A stretch of 64,000 nucleotides of DNA, taken from positions 62,001 through 126,000 of the forward strand of contig NZ_VLLL01000009.1 in NCBI RefSeq assembly GCF_007994225.1, given 5' to 3'. The notes beneath the pieces were generated by a model. The model was given only the letters and a program-made list of their open reading frames with translations, had not been told where the DNA came from and did no database searches. The DNA comes from Stackebrandtia albiflava (GTDB taxonomy: Bacteria > Actinomycetota > Actinomycetes > Mycobacteriales > Micromonosporaceae). Positions 41,163 through 49,819 of the stretch are shown in pieces. The position numbers were made by a program, and so were the translations under genes. The stretch's first letter is position 1; every line of letters begins with the position of its first letter.

Positions 41163-42111
41163 CGAAACCCTCCCCGGTGAGGCCGAGGAACAGTTCCTCC
41201 AGGCCGGGGGCGTGCACCCGGAAACCCACCACCGGGACCCCGGCGGTCACGACCGAGGCGATGATCTTCTCCGGTGGCGTCTCCCCCGGTTCGGCGGTGG
41301 CGCCGGTCCCGTCCGTGACCACCTCGGCCAGCCCCAGGGCCGTCAACGCCCCGGCCGCGGCGGCCGGTTCCGGCGAGTCCACCCGGACCCGCCGCCCCGC
41401 CCGGGCCGCCAGGTCGGCCAACGCGCCCTGCGCCTTCAACCCGCCCCGATGCATCACCGCCACGTGGCTGCACACCTGGGACACCTCGCTGAGCAGGTGC
41501 GTGGAGAGCAGGACCGTGGTGCCGTCGGCGGCCAGATCGGCGATCAGCGACCGGACCTCACGGGTGCCCTGCGGATCCAGGCCGTTGGTGGGTTCGTCGA
41601 GGACGAGCAGATCCCGGGGGCGCAGCAACGCGGCCGCCAGCGCGAGCCGCTGTTTCATGCCCAGTGAGTACGCCCGGTACGTCTTGCGGGCGGCCTTGAG
41701 CAGGCCGACCCGGTCGAGGGCCAGGCTGATGCGGGCGTCCCGGTCGGCGCGGCCCGTGCTGCGGTCGGCGGCGTCCAGGCGGCGGAGGTTGTCGCGCCCG
41801 CTCAGATACGGGTGGAACGCGGGTCCCTCCACCAGCGCGCCGACCTTCGGTAGCACCTGCGCCGCCCCGCCGGGCATCGGTTCGCCCAGCAACTCCACCC
41901 GGCCGCGGCTGGGCTCGATCAGGCCGAGCAGCATACGGATCGTCGTGGTCTTGCCACTGCCGTTGGGTCCGAGGAACCCCATGACGGCGCCCTCGGGTAC
42001 CTCCAGGTCGAGGTCGTCGACGGCGGGAGGCGCCTTGCCGTAGGTCTTGCTCAGGCCGGTCGTACGGACGGCGCGGCGGCCGGAGACCGGCCGCCGCGCG
42101 CCGGTGGTCAT
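41149..42111 (-). CDS. ABC transporter ATP-binding protein
   Basis: This 320-residue ATPase is of the drug/lantibiotic-export (CcmA-like) type, with Walker A GPNGSGKTT, signature YSLGMKQRLALA, Walker B LLVLDEPTNGLD, switch His in LLSTHLLSE, and a C-terminal accessory domain ending in the usual LEELFLGLTGE. It starts within the stop of the LolA-like gene (ATGA) and overlaps the permease gene at its other end. The operon lies back-to-back with an OmpR/HisKA two-component pair, an arrangement common for peptide-antibiotic or envelope-stress export systems. Confidence 0.92.
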   Translation of the reverse strand: MTTGARRPVSGRRAVRTTGLSKTYGKAPPAVDDLDLEVPEGAVMGFLGPNGSGKTTTIRMLLGLIEPSRGRVELLGEPMPGGAAQVLPKVGALVEGPAFHPYLSGRDNLRRLDAADRSTGRADRDARISLALDRVGLLKAARKTYRAYSLGMKQRLALAAALLRPRDLLVLDEPTNGLDPQGTREVRSLIADLAADGTTVLLSTHLLSEVSQVCSHVAVMHRGGLKAQGALADLAARAGRRVRVDSPEPAAAAGALTALGLAEVVTDGTGATAEPGETPPEKIIASVVTAGVPVVGFRVHAPGLEELFLGLTGEGFDVSG

Positions 42112-43181
42112 GCCGTGGCCGCCACGGCGTAGAGGCGTTCGGGGGTCACCGCGCCGACGAGGAGCCTCCCGTCGTCGGTGATGAGCACCGACACCAGCGA
42201 GGACGTCAGCACCCTTCCGGATCCCCAGTCGCCGCTCACCTCGGGTAGCCGGTCGAGGAGACCCGACACCTCCGGGGCCTCGCCGGTGGCCTCCTCCGAC
42301 ATCCGCGCGGTGTCGAAGTCGATGACGGCGACCTTGTCCCAGCCCTCGCCTACCAGCCGTGGGGCGGTGGAGTCGGCGTGACGGCCCGACTCCCAGAGGT
42401 CGCCGACCTCGTCGGTGCCCTCGGTGACCGTCACACCGGCCGGCGCGGTGAAGGTGAAGTTCTCGGCGTCCGGAACGGTGAAGTCGATCCGGGAGAACGC
42501 GACCTCGAAGGCCGGTTCGTCACCACTGACCGGGATGATCTGGGTGGACAACGGGACACCGGTGTCGGCGTCGATCGCCAGCCGGATCTCGCCGACGAGG
42601 GAGTCCGGGTCCTTCGGCGACAGGACGAGCTGGTAGGCGGCACGGCCGGCCAGCTCGACGGTGCCGTCGGTGGTCACCTCGGTGTCGGGTTCGATCGCCG
42701 CCAGCGCCTGTTCGGCGGCCTCCATGGGCGAGGCGCCGGTGAAGTGGCTCGGCGGCCACATCGGCAGGTCGGCCGCCTCGGCGGGGGCCTCGTAGTGGAC
42801 CGCCTCGTTGTCTCCGCTGTCCCAGGTCCAGACGTCGGCGCCGTTGCGGATCACGTCGGTCTCGCCGAGCTTGTCGAGGAAGGCGACGCGCACCTTGTCG
42901 GGAGCGGCGTACCACATGCGGATGCTGCTGCTTCCGGCCGACGGGAGGCCGCCGTCGGAACCGAGGTCGGGAAGGCCCAGTTCCATGTTGGCGACGACGG
43001 TTCCCGACAGCCCGGGGATGTCGGAGTTCTGGACGGCGGCGAGGAGTTCGGCCGCAGTCTGGTCCGGGAGGTCCGGTGGGTCGTCCGCCGAGACGATTCC
43101 GGCTCCGGCTCCCACCGCGATGGCGACCGCCGCGATGGACGCCGGTACGGCGAAGCGCCGGACGGTGCGATGTCGTGGCAT
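42108..43181 (-). CDS. LolA/RseB-like exported protein (DUF2092 type)
   Basis: The 357-residue protein has a signal or anchor helix (VPASIAAVAIAVGAGAGIV) and a single large lipoprotein-localisation-factor fold: AAELLAAVQNSDIPGLSGTV at its start, SSIRMWYAAPDKVRVAFLD, VWTWDSGDNEAVHYE, and the closing ILITDDGRLLVGAVTPERL. Such RseB/LolA-like proteins sense or carry lipid-like ligands outside the membrane. The ATG at 43181 follows AGGAG. It is the first gene of an operon with the ABC transporter and is divergent from a two-component system, so it may be the ligand-binding partner of either. No lipobox. Confidence 0.8.
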   Translation of the reverse strand: MPRHRTVRRFAVPASIAAVAIAVGAGAGIVSADDPPDLPDQTAAELLAAVQNSDIPGLSGTVVANMELGLPDLGSDGGLPSAGSSSIRMWYAAPDKVRVAFLDKLGETDVIRNGADVWTWDSGDNEAVHYEAPAEAADLPMWPPSHFTGASPMEAAEQALAAIEPDTEVTTDGTVELAGRAAYQLVLSPKDPDSLVGEIRLAIDADTGVPLSTQIIPVSGDEPAFEVAFSRIDFTVPDAENFTFTAPAGVTVTEGTDEVGDLWESGRHADSTAPRLVGEGWDKVAVIDFDTARMSEEATGEAPEVSGLLDRLPEVSGDWGSGRVLTSSLVSVLITDDGRLLVGAVTPERLYAVAATA

Positions 43182-43284
43182 GGTGGTCTCCTCGATCACT
43201 CGTGCGATGTGTGGAACACCATCATGCGCATCCTCGACTGAGGCGGCACTGAGAGCGTCACGGGCGGTTCCCGGTTCCGTCGAT

Positions 43285-43290
43285 TACCGT
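43285..43290 (+). promoter_or_regulatory. -10 element of a leaderless two-component operon
   Basis: TACCGT stands 6 nt before the ATG of the OmpR-type regulator, which has no Shine-Dalgarno sequence. Confidence 0.5.
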
Positions 43291-43296
43291 CGATGC

Positions 43297-43974
43297 ATGC
43301 GACTTCTGATCGTGGAGGACGAACGGCGGATGGCCGCGGCACTGGCGCGTGGCCTGCGCGCGGACGGTTTCGCCGTGGAGGTCGTCCACGACGGTCGGGC
43401 GGGCCTGGAGGCGGCCAGGTTCGGAAGCTACGACGCGGTGATCCTCGACATCATGTTGCCGCTGTTGTCCGGTTACGAGGTGATCAGGGCGCTGCGCGCC
43501 GAGAACAACTGGGTGCCGGTGCTGGTGCTGTCGGCCAAGGACGGCGAGTACGACCAGTCGGACGGCCTCGACCTGGGTGCCGACGACTACCTGACCAAGC
43601 CGTTCTCGTACGTGGTGCTGCTGGCCAGGTTGCGCGCGCTACTGCGGCGGGGGAAACCCGCCAGGCCGGCGGTGTTGAGCGTGGGAGACCTGACACTGGA
43701 CCCCGGACGCCGCCAGGTGAAGCGCGGCGACACGCCGGTCGCGTTGTCCACCCGCGAGTTCGCGCTGTTGGAGTACCTGATGCACCACGCCGAGCAGGTC
43801 GTGACGAAGGTGACGCTGCTCGACCACGTCTGGTCGGCCGCCGAGGACACCCACGTCAACCTCGTCGAGGTCTACATCGGCTACCTGCGGCGCAAGATCG
43901 ACGCGCCGTTCGGGCGGCGGAGTCTCCAGACGGTGCGGGGCGCCGGTTACCGGCTCACCGCGGACCCGGCGTGA
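43297..43974 (+). CDS. OmpR/PhoB-family response regulator
   Basis: This 225-residue regulator has receiver Asp51 in AVILDIMLPLLSG, the Lys in YLTKPFSY, and a C-terminal winged helix (LSTREFALLEYLMHHAEQVV and NLVEVYIGYLRRKID, ending VRGAGYRL). The ATG at 43297 was chosen because it begins the conserved MRLLIVEDE and a TACCGT -10 hexamer lies 6 nt upstream, implying a leaderless mRNA; an out-of-frame ATG is at 43293. It shares 4 nt with the kinase gene. Divergent from the LolA-like/ABC operon, its likely target. Confidence 0.93.
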   Translation: MRLLIVEDERRMAAALARGLRADGFAVEVVHDGRAGLEAARFGSYDAVILDIMLPLLSGYEVIRALRAENNWVPVLVLSAKDGEYDQSDGLDLGADDYLTKPFSYVVLLARLRALLRRGKPARPAVLSVGDLTLDPGRRQVKRGDTPVALSTREFALLEYLMHHAEQVVTKVTLLDHVWSAAEDTHVNLVEVYIGYLRRKIDAPFGRRSLQTVRGAGYRLTADPA

Positions 43975-45182
43975 CCACCCGCTGGCACACCGTCCCGCTG
44001 CGGGTGCGGCTCGTCGCGCTCGGAGTGGCGGGACTGTTGATCGGCTTCGCGATCGGCGGAGCGGTACTGGTGTGGGCGCTGCACATGTCACTGCAACGCT
44101 CCGTGGACTCCTCCGCGGAGCAGACCGCCGCCGACATCGCCGAGCTGATCGCGGCCGGTGAACTACCCGATCCGATCCCCACCGGCCGGGACTCCACCAT
44201 CGTGCAGGTCTTCGACGCCGACGGCCGGTTCGAACGGGGATCGCTGGGCGCGGACCCCCTGGTGCCGCTGCTTCCCAAGGACCTGTGGCCCCGCGCGTTG
44301 GAGGGCGAGAACTTCACGGTCGACGGCAGCCGGGCCAGCATGACCGGCACGCTGCGCGCCACCGCCGAGCGGGCCGGGGAGCGGACGGTGCTGGTGGCGG
44401 TGTCGCAGTCGGAACTGGACGCGGTGCCGAAGATGTCGTCGGGCCTGGCGATCACCTTCGGCGCGTTGGCGGCCGTGATCGCGGTGACGTTGTGGTGGGC
44501 GGTCGGTTGGACGTTGCGGCCGGTCGAGGCGGCCCGCGCCAAACAGCGCGCGTTCGTCGCCGACGCCGCCCACGAACTGCGCAGCCCGTTGGCGAACATG
44601 CACACCGAGCTGGAGGTCGCCGCGCGCATCGGTCCACAGGAGGACCTGATCGACGACCTGCTCACCGACGTGCGGCGGATGACGCGGATGACGGAGGACC
44701 TGCTGCTGCTGGCGCGCCTGGACGACGCGCGGCGCCCGTGGCGGCCCGAACCGGTGGACCTGTCGGCGCTGCTGCGGCAGACCGCCGACGACTACACCGA
44801 CGCGCGGGTCCCGGTGCGGCTCGACCTGCCGGGATCCCCGTCGACCGTGGACGCCGACGCGGACGGGTTGCACCGCATCCTGGTGAACCTGGTAGACAAC
44901 GCCGTGCGGCACGCCGACACCGAGGTGCGGGTCGCCTACCGGACGGACGGCGGCGACGTCCTGCTGTCGGTGAGCGACGACGGACCGGGCATTCCGCCCG
45001 CCGACCGCCGGCGGGTGTTCGACCGGTTCACCCGGCTGGACGACTCCCGCGACCGTGACCTGGGCGGCACCGGCCTCGGTCTGTCCATCGTGGCGGAACT
45101 GGTGGCCGCCCACCGGGGGACCGTCCGGTTGACGTCGGAGAACCCGCACGGCCTGCGCGCCGAGGTCCGCATCCCCCGGTGA
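43971..45182 (+). CDS. EnvZ/BaeS-type sensor histidine kinase
   Basis: The 403-residue kinase has two membrane helices (about residues 10-35 and 160-185) framing an extracytoplasmic sensor of about 120 residues, a short HAMP-like linker, His201 in VADAAHELRSPLANM, and a HATPase domain with N-box LVNLVDNAVRHAD, SDDGPGIP, FDRFTRLD and LGGTGLGLSIV. The GTG start overlaps the regulator stop by 4 nt. With its regulator it probably monitors the envelope and controls the adjacent LolA-like/ABC operon. Confidence 0.93.
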   Translation: MTTRWHTVPLRVRLVALGVAGLLIGFAIGGAVLVWALHMSLQRSVDSSAEQTAADIAELIAAGELPDPIPTGRDSTIVQVFDADGRFERGSLGADPLVPLLPKDLWPRALEGENFTVDGSRASMTGTLRATAERAGERTVLVAVSQSELDAVPKMSSGLAITFGALAAVIAVTLWWAVGWTLRPVEAARAKQRAFVADAAHELRSPLANMHTELEVAARIGPQEDLIDDLLTDVRRMTRMTEDLLLLARLDDARRPWRPEPVDLSALLRQTADDYTDARVPVRLDLPGSPSTVDADADGLHRILVNLVDNAVRHADTEVRVAYRTDGGDVLLSVSDDGPGIPPADRRRVFDRFTRLDDSRDRDLGGTGLGLSIVAELVAAHRGTVRLTSENPHGLRAEVRIPR

Positions 45183-45272
45183 GACACGGCGGCGTAATGC
45201 CGTTGCCGCCTTGCGGCCCATGGGCTACCTTGCCGTCACATCCATGCCGCGCAACGGAAGACGGGTACCGGC

Positions 45273-46558
45273 TTGAGCGACTACGCGCCGTTCGACGGCC
45301 TCCTCGGGCAACTGCAGCGTGGCCGTGGCGCGGGCGCCCGCACCGTGGCGGACGATCCGGCGGCCGAGTCCCTGGTGATGGACTGTGTCCGTCACGACTG
45401 GCGGTGGGAATGGCAGGTCGACGACCGCCCGGGTTACCTCGCCCGGTTGGTGCGCGACCTGGGCCTGCCGAGTGGTCCCATCGGGGAACAGCTCGAAACG
45501 GAGCCACCGGAAGCCGGTAACGACTTCGATGTCGCCGCCCGGATACTGAGCATGCTGGCCCTCATCGGGGACGAGACGGCCCGCGCCGGAATCGATCGGT
45601 ACATCGCGCAGGGTCCACACTGGGTGGACGCCTTGGAGATCGTCGTCGACGAATGGCCCGCCGAGCAATGGCGGCGATACGCCGAGACCGCCCTCGCGCG
45701 ACTCGATCCCCCGACCATCGACCGGTTGTTCCCGGCCGGCAAACCCTGGGCGACCTGGGAGACGATGGATCCACGGCTCGCCGAGGCGTTCACCGCGTGG
45801 CGTTCCCGATCGGACCGGCACACCGGCGACGGCCTGAGACCCGGCCTGTCCACCGATCGGTTGCTCGCCCTGCTGCGCGACCCCGACATGCCTCGCGCCG
45901 CCAAGGTGGCGGCGTTGCGGCGCCTCACCGAGCTGGCTCCGCCGCCGGAACTACTGGACCTCGCCGAGGGGCTCGTCCATGTCGTCCGCGAACTGGGAAG
46001 ATCGGCCGATACCGATCCCCTTTCTCCGGCACGCCCTCGACGCACTCGGACCGGCCACCGTTCCGTATGCCCGGCGCTGGTCGGCCGAACCGGAGCACCC
46101 GCTCGCCCGGACCGGAGTGAATCTCCTCGCCGTCCACGGCGACGCCGCCGACATACCGTCCTGGCGGCGGAGTTCGCCAGGCTGCGGGACCAGGGCGAAT
46201 GGTGCCGGTACGACACCTTGACCGACGGCCTGATCCGACTGGGGGTGGCCGAGGCCCCGGGGTCGGAGACGGCGACGTGGTTCCGGCGGGAACTGCGTTG
46301 CCTCTGGCAGGCGACTCCGCACAGCTATGAGCGCACCTCGTACCTTCGCGCCCTGGTCGCCCTCGACGGACCGACGACACACCCGAGCTTCTGGAGGGCC
46401 TGTGGGACTGCGAGGAGCAGGTCAGACTGCTGTCGGTCGCCACGGTTCCCGACTCCGCACCGGCCCGGGATCGGCTCCGACAGCTGAGCGACGACCCGCT
46501 GGAGACCGACGAGGTCCGCACCGCCGCGGCGGCGAGACCGGCCTCCCACCTCCCGTGA
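45273..46558 (+). pseudogene. Frameshifted helical-repeat-like gene
   Basis: Coding signal runs from a TTG at 45273 to a TGA at 46556-46558, but in three frames. From 45273 to about 45975 the frame gives MSDYAPFDGLLGQLQRG to LLDLAEGLVHVV. A +1 shift leads to NWEDRPIPIPFLRHALDALG and on to about 46150. A return to the first frame gives TVLAAEFARLRDQGEWCRY to ALVALDGPTTH. A last shift near 46384 gives PELLEGLWDCEEQVRLLSV to the end. Joined, these make a coherent, helix-rich protein of about 428 aa resembling HEAT-repeat-type actinobacterial proteins. Either the gene is decaying or the assembly has single-base errors. No function can be assigned. Confidence 0.75.
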
Positions 46559-46582
46559 CCGCCAGAGCTCGGGCTCACTCTG

Positions 46583-47464
46583 TCAGGGGTCGAGGCCGGC
46601 CTCGACGGCGACGGTCTTGGGCAGGCCGGGGATGTCGGCGGGTTCGAACCAGCGGACCTCGCTGGTCGAGCCACCCACGTCCACGATGGTCAACTGACTC
46701 GGGTTCGGCACGACGCCGTCCCAGATCAGGTTGATGCCGTGGAAGTCGGAGGGGCGGCCGTCCGGGGTGATCGAGTCCGGGTCGTGCCGGGACACCACTC
46801 GGCGCAGTCCGGTGAGTACAGCGCGTTGGCTGGTCTCCTCGTGGATCTCCCGCAACAGACCGGCCTCGGGCTGTTCACCGAAGTCGACACCGCCGCCGGG
46901 CAGGTGCCACTTCCCGGCGGCCCAGTAACCCTCCGGGATCATGGTCAGCAGCACCCGGCCGGCCGGGTCGGTCAGCCAGGCGTAGGCGCCGACCCGCTGC
47001 TCCAGCAGCTTGCCGGGCGGGGGTTCCGGGGCACGCCCGTGTCCCGGCGGTAGCCCGGTCTCGGACAGCCCGAGCATGGTGGAGGTGATCTGGCTCATCG
47101 GCTGACCGGCCAACTCGGTCGGGTCCACCCACAGGTTCCGGGCGTTCTCCCGCTCGGGGGCGAGTTCACCACCCGCGGTCTTCAGGTCGTAGACGATCAA
47201 CGTGTGGTGTTCCCGCCACTGGTCCGTCATCGGCACCACCGCCGAGGTGACGGTGCGCAGGGCGGTGATCTCCACGTCGAGGCCGGTCTGCACGGACAGT
47301 GTGCGCGCCACCGTGTCGGCCGGATCCTCGGCGTGCTTCACCCGCCCACCCGGCAGCCACCAGGAGTCCGGCGACCCGGTCGCCTCGGTGGCGCGACGCA
47401 TGAGGATCCGCCCCGCGTCGTCCGACAGAATCCCGTAAGCGCCCACCCGCATCGTCCGGTCCAT
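46583..47464 (-). CDS. Tandem Nudix hydrolase-domain protein
   Basis: The 293-residue protein contains two Nudix domains. The second (residues about 155-290) has a complete Nudix box: GGGVDFGE, seven residues, then REIHEET. The first has GGRVKHAEDPADTVA followed by RTLSVQTGL, lacking the two catalytic glutamates, so it is probably non-catalytic and may bind substrate or mediate dimerisation. The substrate (a nucleoside diphosphate derivative) is unknown. ATG at 47464 has no ribosome site but a TAGGTT hexamer 7 nt upstream (minus strand), suggesting a leaderless mRNA. It converges on the frameshifted gene. Confidence 0.82.
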   Translation of the reverse strand: MDRTMRVGAYGILSDDAGRILMRRATEATGSPDSWWLPGGRVKHAEDPADTVARTLSVQTGLDVEITALRTVTSAVVPMTDQWREHHTLIVYDLKTAGGELAPERENARNLWVDPTELAGQPMSQITSTMLGLSETGLPPGHGRAPEPPPGKLLEQRVGAYAWLTDPAGRVLLTMIPEGYWAAGKWHLPGGGVDFGEQPEAGLLREIHEETSQRAVLTGLRRVVSRHDPDSITPDGRPSDFHGINLIWDGVVPNPSQLTIVDVGGSTSEVRWFEPADIPGLPKTVAVEAGLDP

Positions 47465-47546
47465 GCCGACGAACCTAACAGCCACCCACGCAGATACTCG
47501 CCCCGGTCGATTCCGGGATCCGCACCGCGTCGTCCCAGCCTCGATG

Positions 47547-47942
47547 TCAGGCGGAGATGACCGTGATGCGTTCCGGCCTGCCGGACCACCGCTTGTCACC
47601 GGTGAGTATTTCAGCGTCGAGCGCTCGGCCTGTCGCCAACACCAACGCATCGGGGAGGCGTACGGCCGGTGACTCGGCATGGATCCGGGCCGCGATCCGG
47701 GCGATGTGCCGATCAACGGGCTGCACGGCACCTGCGAGGTCGTCGACCATGCTCTCCACCACCGCAACCGCAGATCCGCCCAGTCGCTGAGCCATCACGA
47801 GGATCTCGGCGAAGACACATGCGGGTATCACGAAAGTCTGGTCGGCCCGCCGTCGCAACTCCCGCTCGGCGGAGTCGTGGAGCGCATCCGACGGGTTCAG
47901 CAAGCCGATCAGCACGCTGCTGTCCAGTACTACCGTTCCCAT
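47547..47942 (-). CDS. PIN-domain toxin (VapC-like ribonuclease)
   Basis: This 131-residue PIN nuclease has the first acidic residue in VVLDSSVLIGLL, Glu in CVFAEILVMAQ, and the Asp pair in RLPDALVLATGRA and ILTGDKRW. PIN toxins of VapBC modules cut specific RNAs when not bound by the antitoxin. The ATG at 47942 overlaps the antitoxin-like gene by 13 nt, a typical module layout. No transposon or plasmid genes are nearby. Confidence 0.86.
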   Translation of the reverse strand: MGTVVLDSSVLIGLLNPSDALHDSAERELRRRADQTFVIPACVFAEILVMAQRLGGSAVAVVESMVDDLAGAVQPVDRHIARIAARIHAESPAVRLPDALVLATGRALDAEILTGDKRWSGRPERITVISA

Positions 47943-48184
47943 TCGTCTCGCAACATCTCCACGTCGTCGGCGGTTCCCAGGCCCGGCAACGCCCCAGACC
48001 ATGCGTCGAGCCTGCTGGCCTCTCTGACCAGGACGAGCCGGCCGTCACTTTCCACGCGCACGAGCAATTCGTCGCCGACTTTGATCCCCGCGGCCCGCAT
48101 GGCAACGGCCGGCAGGGTCACCTGGTGTTTCGCGGATACACGAGTCACACCGGGCCTCCGCACTCGCTTTACTTTCTTGGCCAT
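47930..48184 (-). CDS. AbrB/SpoVT-type antitoxin (VapB-like)
   Basis: The 84-residue protein has a swapped-hairpin AbrB DNA-binding domain: RVSAKHQVTLPAVAMRAAGI, then GDELLVRVESDGRLVLVR. The short tail (about residues 60-84) would bind and neutralise the PIN toxin. ATG at 48184 is preceded, 6 nt away, by TACCTT on the minus strand and by no Shine-Dalgarno sequence, so it is probably leaderless and autoregulated. It precedes and overlaps the toxin gene. The 158 bp upstream hold no gene. Confidence 0.83.
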   Translation of the reverse strand: MAKKVKRVRRPGVTRVSAKHQVTLPAVAMRAAGIKVGDELLVRVESDGRLVLVREASRLDAWSGALPGLGTADDVEMLRDEWER

Positions 48185-48342
48185 GGAGTAAAGGTATCGA
48201 CGGGCCGAACTCACGTCCAGCCGATCGAGAACCTACTGATAAGAACGACGCGGCACACCACACCGTCACTGCGAGGAGATGTCCGATAGCCGACACGCGG
48301 CGGAGTGGGGCGGTGCCCGGAACGGGTGGCCGGCGGCCGGGG

Positions 48343-49191
48343 TCATATCGTCGGCCGTGGGGGGTATTCGGTCGCGATCCGGGTCAGTTCGCGGACCGTG
48401 GGGGTCGGATCGATGTCATGATCGATGAGCCAGTCGCACGCCGCGAGGTGATGCGCGACCGTGAAGGGTTCGTAGAGCCGGCGCACGTGGTGGCGGAACG
48501 CCCGCGTCGCCCGGTATCCGTCCAATACCGTGGACAGGCGTCCGCGGTGCCACATCGTCAACCGCACCAGGTCCCATACCGGGTCACCGGTTCGCGCGAG
48601 CCCGAAGTCGATGACCGCGGCGACCCGGCCGTCATGGAACAGCAGGTGGTCCGGGGAGAGGTCGCCGTGCAGGAGCCGCCCCGGAGCCTGCGGGGCGGCC
48701 ATCGCCCGGGCCGTCAACTCCGCCAGCCGGTGTCGTATCGGATCGGGCAGCGCACCGACCGGCCCGGGCCGGTACAGCACCGGCGTACTCTCGTCGCCGC
48801 CGCCGAACAGCGTCGGCAGCCCCGCCGGTGGCGGATGGTCGTGCAGCCGTCGCAGCACCGCTCCGGCCCGATGCCAGTCGGCGTCGGGATTCTCCGGGCC
48901 GAGCGGGTTGCCCGCCGTCCACGGGATCATCAGCACCGCGAACTCGGTGGTGTCGAAATGGGCCAGGACGGCCGGTACCGGGACGCCGGCCGATTCGGCC
49001 GCGCGCATCCCCTCGACCTCGACGGCGAGATCGACGATTGCGGTCTGCGCCTTGACGACCACCTCGCCGAGGTCGGGATCGGAACTTCGGAACACCGCGC
49101 GGTCGTAGTGGTCGACCAGTACCTCCGCCACGATGACGCGACGGGCGAGCCGGCCTTCGACGGCTCGGATCACGGACACCAGCATCGACAT
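48343..49191 (-). CDS. APH-fold phosphotransferase
   Basis: The 282-residue protein has the aminoglycoside-phosphotransferase/choline-kinase fold with catalytic loop LLHGDLSPDHLLF and metal-binding VIDFGLARTGDPVWDL; the usual loop Asn is His here, so the catalytic geometry may differ. N-lobe residues VVVKAQTAIVDLAVEVEGM include the ATP-binding Lys. It is not similar enough to named resistance enzymes to predict a drug substrate; sugar or metabolite kinases are equally likely. ATG at 49191 is taken, with CACGAT 6 nt upstream as a possible -10 element; ATG at 49185 is possible. Confidence 0.8.
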   Translation of the reverse strand: MSMLVSVIRAVEGRLARRVIVAEVLVDHYDRAVFRSSDPDLGEVVVKAQTAIVDLAVEVEGMRAAESAGVPVPAVLAHFDTTEFAVLMIPWTAGNPLGPENPDADWHRAGAVLRRLHDHPPPAGLPTLFGGGDESTPVLYRPGPVGALPDPIRHRLAELTARAMAAPQAPGRLLHGDLSPDHLLFHDGRVAAVIDFGLARTGDPVWDLVRLTMWHRGRLSTVLDGYRATRAFRHHVRRLYEPFTVAHHLAACDWLIDHDIDPTPTVRELTRIATEYPPRPTI

Positions 49192-49231
49192 TCGACGATC
49201 GTGCCTCTCGACCCGAACGCCCACAAGCCCC

Positions 49232-49819
49232 TTACCGACCCGCGACCACTTCGGAAGGATCGGCCGTCTGTCCGGTGGGCCGGTGGCCGATGACGCGGGC
49301 GGGGACGCCGGCGACCACCGCGCGGGGCGGGACGTCCCGGGTCACCACCGCTCCGGCACCCACGACGGCGCCGTCCCCGATCGTGACCCCCCTACAGACG
49401 ACGACCTTGGTGCCGAGCCAGCAGTCGGAGCCGATCCGCACCGGCGCCTTGCGGATGCCCTGGTCCTTGATCGGCACGTCCACGCCGTCGAAGACGTGGT
49501 CGAAGTCGATCACGTAGACGTCGTCGGCGATCAGGGTGTCCTCTCCGATGTGGACGTCGAGGTAGCAGTTGACCGTCACCCTGGCGCCGAGGACACAACG
49601 GTCACCGACGCGCAGACTGCCCTCGTGCGCCCGCAACGCGCTGTCGGTTCCGATGTGGGCGTCGGCGCCGATGCGCAACCGGCCGTAGGTCGGCCGGGCG
49701 ACCAGGTCGACACGACGACCCAGGTACACCATCCCGTCGCAGCGCACCTGCGGACGACGGACCCGCAGGTACGCGAACCGCAGGAGGTTCCACCAGAACC
49801 GGGGCTTCAGCCGCCACAT
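49232..49819 (-). CDS. Hexapeptide-repeat acyltransferase
   Basis: This left-handed beta-helix transferase of 195 aa has a run of hexapeptide repeats (LRVGDRCVLGARVTVN, VHIGEDTLIADDVYV, VRIGSDCWLGTKVVV, VTIGDGAVVGAGAVV) and the catalytic-type His in DFDHVFDG, as in the serine/maltose/colanic-acid acetyltransferase group. It probably O-acetylates a sugar or lipid-linked acceptor. ATG at 49819 lies 13 nt inside the end of the methyltransferase gene, so the two are translationally coupled. Last of three overlapping genes (crotonase, methyltransferase, acyltransferase). Confidence 0.85.
   Translation of the reverse strand: MWRLKPRFWWNLLRFAYLRVRRPQVRCDGMVYLGRRVDLVARPTYGRLRIGADAHIGTDSALRAHEGSLRVGDRCVLGARVTVNCYLDVHIGEDTLIADDVYVIDFDHVFDGVDVPIKDQGIRKAPVRIGSDCWLGTKVVVCRGVTIGDGAVVGAGAVVTRDVPPRAVVAGVPARVIGHRPTGQTADPSEVVAGR

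Noticed and set aside
48343-49191. Aminoglycoside resistance gene
   Set aside because: Only the general APH fold is visible, and the catalytic-loop Asn is replaced by His; a drug substrate cannot be claimed.
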